Shown here in pieces: positions 23,358 through 35,138 of a stretch of DNA of 64,000 nucleotides. Positions within the stretch are counted from its first letter, which is position 1; each line of letters starts with the position of its first letter. Both the position numbers and the translations under genes were made by a program. This stretch comes from Jaapia argillacea MUCL 33604 (Eukaryota > Basidiomycota > Agaricomycetes > Jaapiales > Jaapiaceae), in assembly GCA_000697665.1 (NCBI GenBank), contig KL197710.1, positions 815,425 to 879,424 on the forward strand, read 5' to 3'. Under the pieces are notes generated by a model that was not told the origin of the DNA, ran no database searches, and was given only the letters and a program-made list of their open reading frames with translations.

Positions 23358-23615
23358 CTAATTTTTGCGCCGATCTTCGTCAAGTATCTGCTTTCGACGC
23401 CCTGCCTTCTCTCTCGACTTCTCCTCTGCCGCTCGTCGAGAATCCATCCACAATTTCAAGGTGTACTCGTGCAGCGACTGCGAGTACATCATGAGGAGTG
23501 CCTCGGTCGATTTTGCAGCATGGTGCTTCTCGATCTCCTCCTTCCTTGTCGAGGGATGGCTAACGTTGGCTTGGGTCGAGGCATGGGCAGGTACGGATGT
23601 AGTAGTCGCCATCAT
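23358..23615 (-). CDS. Hypothetical small charged helical protein
   Basis: An 85-residue open frame without introns. After a Thr/Ser/Ala-rich start it becomes strongly charged and likely helical: ALLMMYSQSLHEYTLKLW, then MDSRRAAEEKSREKAGRRK. The amino-acid pattern is non-random and reads like a real coiled-coil or helical-hairpin protein, but I cannot name a family. The start could be either of two consecutive ATG codons. No signal peptide or membrane segment is visible. Confidence 0.45.
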   Translation of the reverse strand: MMATTTSVPAHASTQANVSHPSTRKEEIEKHHAAKSTEALLMMYSQSLHEYTLKLWMDSRRAAEEKSREKAGRRKQILDEDRRKN

Positions 23616-24899
23616 GATGGGTGGGATGATTCTAACGTGGGTGGCCGATGGTATGGGCGGTAGGTGATAGTGGTTGCGATCGTCGAATGGCCAACAAACA
23701 GGCGAAGGTGGGTATCAATGTGGTCCGCAACCTTCCAGGATACGAGGCCTAAATACCCCAGATCTGTACTCAGCACCCGAGTCTTCGGATTGTAAGCCGC
23801 ACGGACTGGTTTTGCGCTCCACCCAGAATGGTGGCCACCACTCCGACGGCTTGCACGGCCCAAAGGACTTCTTTCGACTCCCCTCCAATGGGGATCGGTT
23901 TGGTACGTCACTTCTATCCTCACGTGGTGGGGCAACGGGCCTTTTTGTTGTTACCCTCTTTTTCATCCCGCCTTCCACTTCGTCGCCTATCGTTTTACTC
24001 TCATTCTTCGTTCATATGTGGGGTGCTGCTTTCATGTTTCTCTGTTGTCGCCGAGATGTCGTGCTCTGCCATGTGCGGAGCTTTATGTTGAACGGACGTG
24101 GCCCTGCAATACAGCTCCACTTTGGCACTCAGATGATGCATTCCTGGCGGTGGGAATTGATGCGCGCCAAGATGAATCGGTTTTATATTGTTCAAGAACC
24201 TTAGCTTTGTCTCTGGAGATGCCAATTTGGGGACGTTTCGCAGCTCATTAGCATCGATTGTTGGAGCCCGGTGTGCTCAATGCGACCGTCAATTCGAACC
24301 CCATTCTCTGTCAATCACTTCCCACCCTGTTTCCATACTTCTCTTGTGACCCTTCATGGGCCGACGACAACTGATATTGTGGCATAGCTTATCCACGTCC
24401 CCCTCCCGTTCTGTGTGATCCTCAGCGTCGGCGATGTACTCGGATATTCGCCCGACGGTGTAATCAATCGATGGATGCCAGCACCACTCTACAAGCCTCT
24501 CACGGCGGCGTGCGACCGCTTCCATAGGGATCTGTGCGCGCTCATCACCAGCGTTGAAACGTGCTTGTTATCATATATCAGCATCGCCGCTATCTCGTTG
24601 CGAAGCACCCCCAAATTTTTTGGGAGCAGGAGTGCGATGCACCACAGCTTTGCTTCTTTCATACATCCTGAAGTATATGTGACACAAGAACACGGAGAAG
24701 ACATATCATCTGAATCAAAAGGCCCCCCTTCCAGCAGGTCCGCAAAGGTTAAGGTTTAAACTACTCGGTGGTATGATAAAAAGGTTCGAAAGCAGCGTCA
24801 GAAGATCAAAGGAATACAACATTGTTCGTTATACTAAATTGTCACCGTAAAAATGGAAGGGAAGAAAGCCGTTATCCCGTATCTATCAGCATGAGTCTA
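23616..24899. other. Unassigned intergenic region
   Basis: No convincing coding sequence. Overlapping open frames at 23674-24204 (plus) and 23715-23978 (minus) look like chance frames: they share the same DNA, have no domain and contain no plausible introns. The right end is the 3' flank of the channel gene. Confidence 0.35.
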
Positions 24900-27800
24900 T
24901 CATCCTCCAGAATGTCGTCCTCCCCTGGAAGCTGACGGAGGTCGTTGCATAACATCGTCTGTGGCCTTGACGTCTAGCGTAACTTTCAAGTCGTGGTATC
25001 GTTGGAGGTCGTAAGCTTCCGAACGCGCAATCCCTGAGGAGTCGTTCGGTAGCCAGATTATGGGTTCTGGAGCGGTTAGTTCTGGTGCATACAAGATGCC
25101 CGTCATCTCTTCAGCATGGTCTGCGAATGGGAGTGGAGGTAGATGAGGGGGGGCATCTGGGTGAGTTCGTGCCGCTCGTTCCGTCGCGGTGAGGTCATCA
25201 AGCGTCTCCGTTGCTGACAGATGAAGTTAGAAAGGCGTGTCAAATGCACCCGGGAAGCACTTACGCAGAGGAATGGGACCCCGTTGCTTGGATGGGGGAG
25301 GCATAACGGCGAGGGTCATGGACATCATTTCCAGCACAGACGCGAAGGAACCGCGCATTCTTGTGGCCGTGGGTCGGTTAGACGAGCTCACCAAACTGGT
25401 GCTCTCCTCATCCACATCTCGGCCTCTTGCGGGCCGCGCAGCATTTTTGAATGCATCCAAGGAGTTCCGGGCAATTCCACTGAGAGCAGTCACTCCCGGC
25501 TCTCGGGTCTTCCACCTTGTATATCCTTCCACGATGGCGATGATCAAGAAGGCGCCGCCAACGAGGACGCCACCCTCGGGCCAAAGCCTCCGAGTCAATA
25601 GAATAAGGCCAAGGAGAAGGGGTTGGAACGCGAGCAGAGTGCCGAAGCGGCGGAGAAGCCAGATCTGAATCAGGCCGCCCGTTTGGGAGAGCGTGCGACC
25701 ATACACATATCCCACCAGGTAGCGATGAGCTAGAAGGACAGTAAGTTTACGTGGGTGCCACAAACCAGAAATGGGGTTCAAATACTTACCAATGAGGGTG
25801 AGGAGCAGGAGAATTACGACAGCCGGTCCAATTAATGGAAAGATGAGAGAAAATGTCGAGGCGAACACGATGGCCAACACGCAGCATCCGGTAGCGTAAG
25901 ATGCATCGTATGTTCTTGGGTAGACCGCTGCGCGAAAATAGTCAGTCAAGCCCAAGCTGATCAAAGATAACGTCAAACCTACCACGGAACCTTTGCCGAG
26001 GTGTGACCGCTGTCCTTTCGGCCTTGTGCACCCGGCGTAAACGAAAGGGTTGGAGCATCATGAGTGCCGGTGAGATAATCGCGACGTTCAGTATGATCAC
26101 CAATGCCAAGGCGCTCATATATATTGAACCATCCGCTACCGTCTTCGTCTCGCCACTACCTGCGTTGAACGAGTCCATCGCAAAAAGTAGGGAACCTACG
26201 ACAATAATCCATATGGCACAAACGATCGTCAGGACATAGAACGTTGTCTTGAAAGTCGTCAACTGAAGGGAAGATATTGAAACGCATCCGCTCATTCTGG
26301 CCGAGACTATACTGTCGTCAGCAAAAACCCAACCAAGAGATTCGGCAGGACTCACAATGTACGATTGCCAAGGCTGAAGTGATAAACAGTGCTGCAGCGA
26401 CGGCAGGTGCCAGGCCGACAGCGAGTCCCGTTATCCAGTTGTTGTCCGTTGCAAAATGCCGCAAGAAAGGTAGATAGTGGCTGACGTTCGGCGCGTTGCC
26501 CAATGCGAGACCAGCAACAGCAGTGACTAGTGTGGGATCAGTCAGGGTGCTTAATCAAAGAGAGGGAAAGGACTTACGACCAGCAGCGAGGGCAATGGCA
26601 ACCATGACGATCACAACCCAATGAATCACCTTTCCCCCAAGTCCAACCTGACCTTGCAATTCATCCCACCTAATATCTTCCTTCGCTCTACCTTCAATCA
26701 ACCTAACACCAGGAATAAACCTCAACCCTTTCCCAATCATAAGCCACCCCCTCATCCTAGCTCCATCCGCGATATCATTATACGCATTCCGTTGCGCATC
26801 CCCAATTTCTTGGTTGATAGCCTTAAGTTGGGTCCGCCACCGATTGATATCGGCGTATACAGCGCCAAGATCATCATGGTCCAATCCAGAAATCGGACGG
26901 ACGAAAGGACCTTGGGATTGGAGGCGGAGATGAGGAGGTGCGACGGGTGGTTCGTCGAGACCACCGGAAGGTTGACTTCTCATACGAAGTGGGAATGTTT
27001 CGCGACGGTCGGAAGGGGGAGTATCAGTAACTCTGGGAGGCCTTGGTATCACAGGAGGGATCATCTCGTCACCCCATTGGCCGCCTTGAGGGTGATAAGG
27101 CATAGTAGTCGAGCCTTCGGGAGATGGGTCAAACGATTGCGGGGCTTCGTGCATAAGGTCCACCCAATCATGGTCATAACCATCCGACATCCTCTCCCCT
27201 TCCTGCGTATGCGTCTCTGCTTCCTGTGTATGTGTCTCTGCATACCCATACCGACTTTGACTGTGCCCATCATCCGAAAACATTTGCGTTCTCCCATCAT
27301 CCGACAACACCAAACCTCTTCCATCATCAGTCATCATACCCCTCCCATCATCCGACATCATCTGGCCCTCGGGATACCCCTGGTAAAACGAAGACGAAGG
27401 AACACCACCTCCATGATTCGGTCCAAAGAAACTCGGATCCGGGATCTCATGAATAGGCGAACTAGGCGTACTCTCCACCCTCCTCAACGTCCCCGTCTTA
27501 TCCAACTTCATCTGATTCCCAATTGGCAACTTCCCATACGCGACCGAGTTCCTATTGATCTCTTGAAATCGGCTACCCACCACTCGTTGATGGACAGAAT
27601 CGGATAAACTGGGGTATTCTTGGGATGAAGGGTCGTCGAAACGACTGCCACTGATACCTCGGATGTTTCCTAGTTTGTAGTATTGGGATGGGGCGACGAA
27701 GGAGGTTGGTGTAAGGGATGAGGAGCCGTAAGCTGGGTTCCTAGTTCTGTTCTTCCTCCGCGTCTATGAAATACATGTGGTTAATGAAGATCGCACCGAG

Positions 27801-29732
27801 GAAATGGTATGATCGACTTACCGAGGCGCTAGCAAGTGGACGTGGTCGGCTGATCTGTAACCTCGGCTCGGGCACCTCCTCGTCTTTCATCAACAAGTCC
27901 GCAACCGAAGGGTCCGGAGTGCTCAACCTGAAAGACGAGATATACTTTGTCTCGGCCACCTCCAAATTTTCCAATATCTCATCCCTCTCTTCAATGAGGA
28001 GCGCGAGCCTCTGGGTATCGCTAACACTCAAGGTCAACCATCGTACGAGGAACAAAAGACATGACCGTACCCAATGGAGAACAAACTCTGGATGTCAACC
28101 TCCAAATTACTTTCCTCGACAGTATTAACCCTCGTCTCACTCTCATTCCTCCTCAACCCCTGCCCTCTCCTCCTCCCAGTCGCAATCCCCAAACCAGTCC
28201 CATTCCCATTCCCATTCCCCCCAGCCCCATTCGCAGTATCCAAAGTCGAACTCAACCCATTCTTAATAACAAAATCCTTCACCCTCTTCTCTCCCCACCC
28301 AACAAACCCAGGCGCCTCTCCAACACTCAACCAACCCATCTCCAACCCTCCACACCTAACCTCAATCCATCTTTTCCTAAAAGCTACAAGTCGGTTGAAC
28401 TCCTTGATGATTTTGTACAAGGCTGGTAGGACGGCCAATACGAGGAGTAGAGCGGTTAATATAATGATGCGAATGCGAATGCTGTTTTCGGTTGGAGTGG
28501 CTCGACGAGATATATGTGAAGCGAGGAAAGAGGTAGTTGATACAGAAGGCGTTTGTTGTTCGTTATCAAATTGCTGGAGAAGTCGTAAGAGGCTGAGATC
28601 TTGTAATGTGGAGTAGACACCTAAGAACTGGGCTTGGGCAGCGGAGTGGGCGAGGCAAGGGGTGTTGACCATGTATAAGGGTAGAGCTCCGGCGAGACCG
28701 ATGATCATCCAACCGAATACTATGAGAAAGGCGATCCATAGTGTTCGTTGACTGAGTTGTTCGTCTGAAGGGAACAGTTGGGCGTCCGTTACTGGTGATC
28801 TACCAGCATCCGAGACGTCTTTTGGGACAGACGGTACGAGGGGGACGTGGGGGAATAAGAAAGCCCAAAAGCGATTTCCGAGCGGTCTTGGACGAAGACT
28901 TGAAGGGATGTCAGAACGATTGTGAAGTCCCGACAGGGTGGAGACTCACCCTTGCTGAGGGAACCACTCTCGCAGAGCATATACTTGTCTAAACCGAGGA
29001 CGAAGGATCGCAAATAACAACTTGATAACCAATCAGAGGCTGAGCCCGCGAGGCGGTGAAAAACACGCTACTCACCCAAAGCAATAAACCAACAGCGCTG
29101 GGCAAAATCAGAGTCTCAATCAACCCGCCCGCCCATGCGTCTATACCACCACCAATACATATAGGTTGCGATTGTGCCGCAATTTGTGCTGAAGGAGAGG
29201 CTTGAGATATTACGGATGTTACAACATGATTGGAGTAGGACGTAATGGTCGTTGAAGGTTCGGTGATGGTAGTGATCGGGGTGGAAGTCGTGAATGTTGT
29301 CAGAGAGCTGTGAGGCAAAGCTGAAGCAGGGAATGACGAAGGAGTACTCGAGACAGCGCTCATGCGTGGAGAAGAGGATCCCCCGGCGGTGTTTCCAGAC
29401 GAGGTTGGTGTCGCAGGTGCGGCGGTGGGGGAAGAACCTGAGGACGGTGACGAGGTTGATATGGGGATTGTGGAGGAACCGCTAAGCCAGAAAGAGGAGC
29501 CATTTTCAGTGTAAAGGGTAGCCCCAGCGCTTGTATAGAAAGTTGAACCGTTGACTATGGTATAAGTGTCGTCGAGTCGCTTGATATGTGGCAAGTGAGA
29601 ATAGGCCGGATACATGGACCCTGGCGTGTGGTGAGTATATGCAGTCAGAGTCAGTAAGGGTATCAGAGGAGCGTTGAAGTCGTCAAGAGTAGCGTAAGGG
29701 TCGTCGTCATACAGCCCATCCACTGCCATCAA
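24900..29732 (-). CDS. CSC1/OSCA-like (DUF221, TMEM63 family) ion channel
   Basis: About ten exons encode a very large membrane protein. The N-terminal part is Ser/Thr-rich and probably extracellular. A first membrane segment (ETLILPSAVGLLLW) continues across an intron into LLFAILRPRFRQVYALREWF, then GLRPRPLGNRFWAFLFPHVP, both hallmarks of fungal CSC1-like proteins. More segments follow (IAFLIVFGWMIIGLAGALPL; IIILTALLLVLAVLPALYKI), then a long cytosolic loop with VSDTQRLALLIEERDEILEN. The C-terminal 7TM region includes RFRAVYPRTYDASYATGCC, a segment at HRYLVGYVYGRTLSQTGGL and IWLLRRFGTLLAFQPL. The tail has PEPIIWLPNDSSGIARSEAY. The family forms osmosensitive or mechanosensitive calcium-permeable channels. 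The cytosolic loop has local repeats (see 27185-27370). The exact start is uncertain. Confidence 0.88.
27185..27370 (-). repeat. Internal coding repeats in the channel's cytosolic loop
   Basis: On the minus strand this part of the CSC1-like gene encodes four successive DDGR/H units (MSDDGRGMM, TDDGRGLVL, SDDGRTQMF, SDDGHSQ), then a doubled AETHTQE motif. At DNA level the units share CATCATCCGA-like cores on the plus strand. They look like recent short tandem expansion inside a disordered loop. Confidence 0.7.
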
Positions 29733-30119
29733 CTTTTCTCAACGTTGCCTCGCTTATTTCCACGTGGCGCACCGTTCCTGGTAAATGCTTCCGTCTCGAT
29801 CGCTCAAGTTCTCGGGGCCTTCGCAAAGGGGCGTGTATGTACTTTGCGAGTCGCTGGTGTCGGTGGAGGAGAAGATGTAGAAGAAAATATTTCAAGCACA
29901 CGGAGACACTCGGTCACCCGTCCTCTAATTTGGAATAATTGCCCAGTAACCAAGGATACAAACTCGAAAGAACCTCCCGACCATTCCCTCCTCACCACGG
30001 AATCATTCCAAGAGATATGGACTAGCCTGGGGATAGCAGGGAGATTAATTCCATGTGCTCACTGAAATAGAACCAGAATTCTCACCAAGTCAAAAATGAA
30101 CCCGTCAGACCTTAACTTC

Positions 30120-30320
30120 TTATTGCGATGGGCGGGGGTCGATGAATTCGCCACTACCACGCTCTTTCATCACAAATAGCCCATGGTTCGAAACCCAAGG
30201 AGCCGCGTCGTTTTGGGTAGATTGTGATTCAAGTGCTTTGGAGCTGGCGTCGGATTTGGGGTCGGTTGGGTGTGTTTCGGCGTCCCCAGCTGAGAAGGCT
30301 TTACTTGAGACGCACCCCAT
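30120..30320 (-). CDS. Possible small N-myristoylated protein
   Basis: A 66-residue frame starts MGCVSSKAFSAGD. Gly2, Ser6 and Lys7 fit the N-myristoylation consensus, and Cys3 next to it would suit palmitoylation, as in membrane-anchored signalling proteins. The rest is polar (ETHPTDPKSDASSKALESQ) and ends APWVSNHGLFVMKERGSGEF plus a short tail. There are no introns. It lies alone between the channel gene and sly1. No family is recognised; the motif plus a coherent composition is the only support. Confidence 0.45.
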   Translation of the reverse strand: MGCVSSKAFSAGDAETHPTDPKSDASSKALESQSTQNDAAPWVSNHGLFVMKERGSGEFIDPRPSQ

Positions 30321-30808
30321 CTCGCGGCTGAAGATAGTGAACCATGTATTGGTAAAGGGCGAAGGGCAAGAGGGGACGAGTACTCACTACACGGTGGTTG
30401 TTACTGGGGGTTCAGAGAGGTTGACTTTCAACGCCTATCTCCTTATAAGAATGCGATCCTGCAGCTACTTCAGGTTAGCTTGGCGCCTAGTGATATCTGT
30501 GTTGGTAGGTCTTGGTCTCGACTCGACGCAGGTCAGGGAAAAGATGAACTGCACAACTGTATGTCATCTTGAAATTCGACTGCGGCTCCCTCTGTCCTCT
30601 GATTGGTTTGGCACAGAGGGCATTGAATCCGAAAAGCCCGTAACATAAACGAGAAGGAGAAAGATGGTCTGGATTCTGGAAGTCGTCAAGGGCGTAGGAG
30701 AGACGGATGACCAAATGGGGCGATAAGAAATCCACGTGGCGGCGCAGTGTCGAGGACGTGTTCGACTCTGCGCTCACCGTCCGACGCGACTTTGAGCAAT
30801 CGCCCTCA

Positions 30809-33472
30809 ATGGCGAGTACGTCCCTCAAACACGCAAGTCTCCTCCTCGCTCCTCCTCCTCGCCGCTAACAACATCTTGTCAACAGGTCGTCGCCGCACCC
30901 AGCACCCTCCAACAATCCCAAACAGCTGCCCTCCTCACCCTCCTCAACTTAAACAACCCAAGCGATGCCTCAACTGTCAATCCAATATCTAGTGGTGCTT
31001 CTGCAAAAGGAGCCTCACAATTGAAGGTCCCTGCTGCTACTGGCCCACCGGTTTGGAAAGTGCTCGTGTTGGATCAACAGACAAAGGATGTACTTGCGAC
31101 TGTATTGAGAGTTCAGGATCTCCGAGATGTTGGAGTCACTCTACATGTGTACGTTCTCTATTCCCTTCACAACGACCGTCCAAACTGAATCCCTTTCGTT
31201 TACTTGTAGGCAACTCCACTCCGTCCGACCACCCCTACCAGACGTTCCAGCTGTCTACTTCGTCTCACCCACTTTGGCCAACATCAGACGAATATCAGAA
31301 GACCTAGAAAAGAACCTCTACGAGTCTTTCCATCTGAATTTCGTCGAGCCCCTTCCTCGTGCTTTACTTGAAGAGCTGGCCGGTTCGGTTGCGAAAGATG
31401 ATACGGGGGAGTTGGTGGAGCAAGTGAGTTTTGATATGTTTCTTTGGTGGTACTGACATCCTCATGATTTGTATTTCTGTAGGTATTGGACCAGTATCTT
31501 TCGTTCATCGCACCTTCCCCATCGCTCTTTTCCCTCCTCCCCATTCCTCCTCCTGTCCCTTCAACTTCGACCTCCACTCCAACTCAGCCTTCACCGCCAT
31601 CCCCAACAAGCTTGACCACCTACTCCATCCTCAACTCCCCACTCTCATCAGAACAACAAATCGAAGACGAGATTGAACGAATAGCAAATGGGTTGTTTAG
31701 CGTTGTCGTGACCATGGGTAAGCCACACACCCACCGTCCCCCCCATATTTTGGCATGAATTGAGAATGGCCTCTTGTAAAGGTCACGTACCCATTATCCG
31801 CGCGCCGAAAGGCAACGCTGCAGAGATGGTAGCAAAGAAACTCGAAACCAAGGTCCGAGATGCTATCATCTCATCCTCCCGTTCACATGGAAGTTCAACA
31901 TCCCTATTCGCTCAAGATTCTACAGGATTATCAAACCTCCAACGCCCCCGTTCGTAACCCCCCTCTTCCCTCCTCCATCTCCTAACCAACCCCCCTAGTG
32001 CTTCTAATCATGGACCGCAACGTCGACTTGACCTCCATGCTCTCTCACGGGTGGACCTACCAAGCTCTCGTCTCCGACTGTCTCGAAATGAAACTAAATC
32101 GAGTGATAGTCCCTTCCTCACCTCCTTCAAACCCTCTCCAACCCCAACAAAAGAAATCATACGATTTAGATTCCAAAGATTTCTTTTGGGCAAAGAACGC
32201 TGCCAACCCTTTCCCCCAAGTTGCAGAAGATATCGATACGGAGTTGAACAAGTATAAACAGGACGCGGCGGATATTACGAGGAGTACGGGTGTTAGCGAC
32301 GTTAATGATATCGCACAAATGTGAGTACCCATTTCCTCATTTATCTTATTCCTTGGTTTTGACACTAATTGGAATGGTGGGTATATAGTGATTTGTCTGC
32401 TAACTCTCAACATTTGAAAACGGCCATTACGGCTTTACCGGAGTTGACTGCGAGAAAGGCGATCTTGGATACTCATATGAATATTGCTACTGCTCTTTTG
32501 GAACAGATCAAGAAAAGAGGGTTGGATGAGTTGTTTAGTACTGAAGAGGCTATTGGTAAACAGGTGAGCATTCACTCCCTTCGCCTTCTCGCTCTTGGCC
32601 TTCCTTAACTCCACCTCCCCACTCTCGTCAAAGACCGTCCAATCCATCCTAGAATTAATCCGATCCAACAAACCCGAATCAACACCCCTCGACAAACTCC
32701 GTCTCGTCCTAGTCTACTACCTCTCCTCCCCAGACAACGCAATCTCCAAAGAAGACATTGCAGAATTAGAAAAGGAGCTGAAAGCAGCAGGTGTGAATGT
32801 TGAGGCGTTTGGGTATGTTAGGAGGACGAGGGAGATTTCTAGGATGAGTATGGCTTCGAGCGTCGTTGGGGGGAGTTCTACGCCTGTTTTGGGAGGGGCG
32901 GGACAGGGAGGGGAGTTGTTTAGAGGGTTTAGTGCTCTTGGGAATAGAGTAAGCCTTTTTCCTCGCCCCCCTCCCCTCTCTTGTTCGTGTTTTGAGTGGG
33001 AAGGTTTGATGCTGATTGTTGGGTTTCTTTGTAGCTTACGGATCGATTGGCCGGTGGGGGTTTGGAGAACCTCATTTCGGGAGTGAAGAATTTCCTGCCT
33101 ACCAACAAACTATTGCCCATTACGAGGTTGACGGAAGCGCTTATGGACTCTTCTTCCGCTTCCAACGCCTCTCTCCAAGAAACTGACGACTACGTCTTCC
33201 TCGACCCTCGTGCACAGCGCACCACCAACTCTGGTCTTGGTATCGGGGGTGTAGGAGGTGCCGGCGGGGGTGGAGGAGCTGGACGACCAAGGCGAATGGC
33301 TTTCAATGAAGGGATGGTTTTCGTCGTGGGTGGTGCTGGATATGTCGAGTACGGGAATTTAGAGGAGTGGGCTAGGAAAACTGGAAGGAGGGTGACGTAT
33401 GGTGGTACTGAGATTCTTGACCCTGGAGGTTTCGTGGATGTTTTGCAGTCCCTTGGGAGTGCTAGTTCGTAG
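30809..33472 (+). CDS. Sly1-like Sec1/Munc18 (SM) protein
   Basis: Several exons encode a full-length SM protein of the Sly1/SCFD1 group. Near the N-terminus is [13 protein letters not shown], then [105 protein letters not shown], a Sly1-type acidic insertion with [38 protein letters not shown], and at the end [19 protein letters not shown]. Sly1 binds the syntaxin Sed5 and promotes SNARE assembly in ER-Golgi traffic. The 5' end is unresolved: the exon from 30884 ([10 protein letters not shown]) has a good acceptor, but the ATG at 30809 joins it out of frame with the obvious GTACGT donor, so the start given is provisional. Confidence 0.9.
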
Positions 33473-33657
33473 AATGTTCTGCGTTTTTGTTGATGTGGGC
33501 GGACAATGGATACCATATTTACTAACGCATGATCGATGAGTGGGGAATACAGGTACAGTTTCATTAAATATATTGGATATCGATACAAATGTTTGTGGAG
33601 GATCTGCGAATTCTGCTGGGTCGAAAGTTGACATTTGACGGTGACAGAAGACAACTT

Positions 33658-34945
33658 TTACTTCTTCCTCCCCTGTTGCATTGCGAGAATCTGGACCAGA
33701 CGAATGCTAGAGTGAGGAAAGTCAGAATGATGGCAATGAAGCGAATACGGTCGAACTTACAATATATTGATCATGTCCAATTCCAGGCTGATTGACTCCC
33801 TCAACGTATCACGGGGGATGACACCCTGTTCAGCAAGTCGAGCGTGTTTCAGAATCTTCTGTGTACTGTGGAAAGGTGTGGATGTCAGAAGATTGGCCCA
33901 CTGCAGAGGTAATGAGGACTAACTCGTAGAGCACGAATCCACCAAAAACTGCGAGACCACCATAGAGAGAAATAGCTTCCGCGATAGCTAGCCCTCGCAT
34001 ACCAAGAGGGAGGGCCATGGGAGCCAATGAACTGAGGGCCACAACGGTAACTCCAGCAAGAAGAGGACCGCCCATATAAAGATAAGTGTCGTTCTTCGCT
34101 GTTGCGCCAACGTAGCTCAGACTACCCACGACACCACAAGTGTAGAGGGCCGCGCGTGACAGGATTGCAGGGCTCAGGAAGAAGAGAGGGCTGAGAGTTG
34201 CCGCTTGGCACGCATTGAAACCCTGTTGTATGTGGAAATGAGAAACTTAGAACAAAGTCGATGTGAGTAAGCTTACCAGCCAGAACGCATGCTTGAGGAC
34301 TGTGTTCTCTGGTGGGGTATAATAAACACCCATCATAGTCCCAATACTTCCAACCAGACTAACACCAAGGACAACCCCTGCATATCCCCGTCGGTAATAA
34401 TTGGTAGACAGACCGAGGGAAAGGACTCACAAGGATTGGTTGCCATTATTCGGAAAGCAACCCCGGACTTAAACAAGGAACGGGCAGCCAAAGCAGTTAG
34501 TACAAGCCCTCCACCAGTGTACTTGAAGCTGTCATGAAGATACGATTGCTCTGATGCCGACAAGGAGTCCCTGGTTTCGCGATTGAAGAATGCATTGACA
34601 GCAATCACAGTTCCAGCGACGGTCGCCTGGAGCGAGGGAATGAGCGTCATTGAGTGGGCTGAACAGTAGGAGACTCACAGCTGTGATTGCATATCGCTTC
34701 CAAGCGTCCTGCTGAGTCGGTCTGGCAATAACAGGAGAGGCATCAGTCAGGAATGTGCGGCCGGGTCTGGCTAGCCACGGCGACGAGAAAGCTGGCTGGC
34801 GTTTTCCCAAAGCCTCCCGAAGAATATTGCTTGTGGTTCCGCGGGAACTGAAAGATCGGACGAAGCACGCTTGGGATGTCAAGGGCTGGGCTAGTCTTGC
34901 ACTGGCAACTGGGCGAACAACAGAGAACAACCCAAACCGTAACAT
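33658..34945 (-). CDS. Mitochondrial GHITM/TMBIM5-like protein (Bax inhibitor-1 family)
   Basis: Six exons (34945-34679, 34626-34431, 34377-34277, 34222-33924, 33865-33761, 33706-33658) give 338 residues. The start MLRFGLFSVVRPVASARLAQ is Arg-rich and lacks acidic residues, a mitochondrial presequence. After an RGTTSNILREALGKRQ stretch come about seven hydrophobic segments with the family's YTGGGLVLTALAARSLF, MMGVYYTPPENTVLKHA, GFNACQAATLSPLFFL and VLYDTQKILKHARL. Human GHITM (MICS1, TMBIM5) is an inner-membrane protein that affects cristae, cytochrome c release and calcium/proton exchange; the fungal protein is probably similar. All junctions keep conserved motifs in frame. It is convergent with sly1, about 185 bases apart. 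Confidence 0.93.
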
Positions 34946-35138
34946 GGCTGGCAAAGAAAACGAGAGAGAAGGGAATAGAGGCGCAGATACCTGAGGTAGA
35001 GTTTATGAGCAAGCTTACTCTCGGAGGGGACGCAGGTGTTCGGCATGCGATTACGTCATTCGTCTGGAAACTTCACCCAAACTCGCAATAAAAATACAAT
35101 AAATAAGAAACACCGTGTCCATGGGTAGCACGCAACGA

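Noticed and set aside
24281-24310. TTCGAA-containing stretch resembling a tRNA B box on the minus strand
   Set aside because: No matching A box, acceptor stem or anticodon stem could be formed around it.
26621-27607. 328-residue plus-strand open frame
   Set aside because: Antisense shadow of the CSC1-like channel's cytosolic loop, whose minus-strand reading is strongly supported by family motifs.
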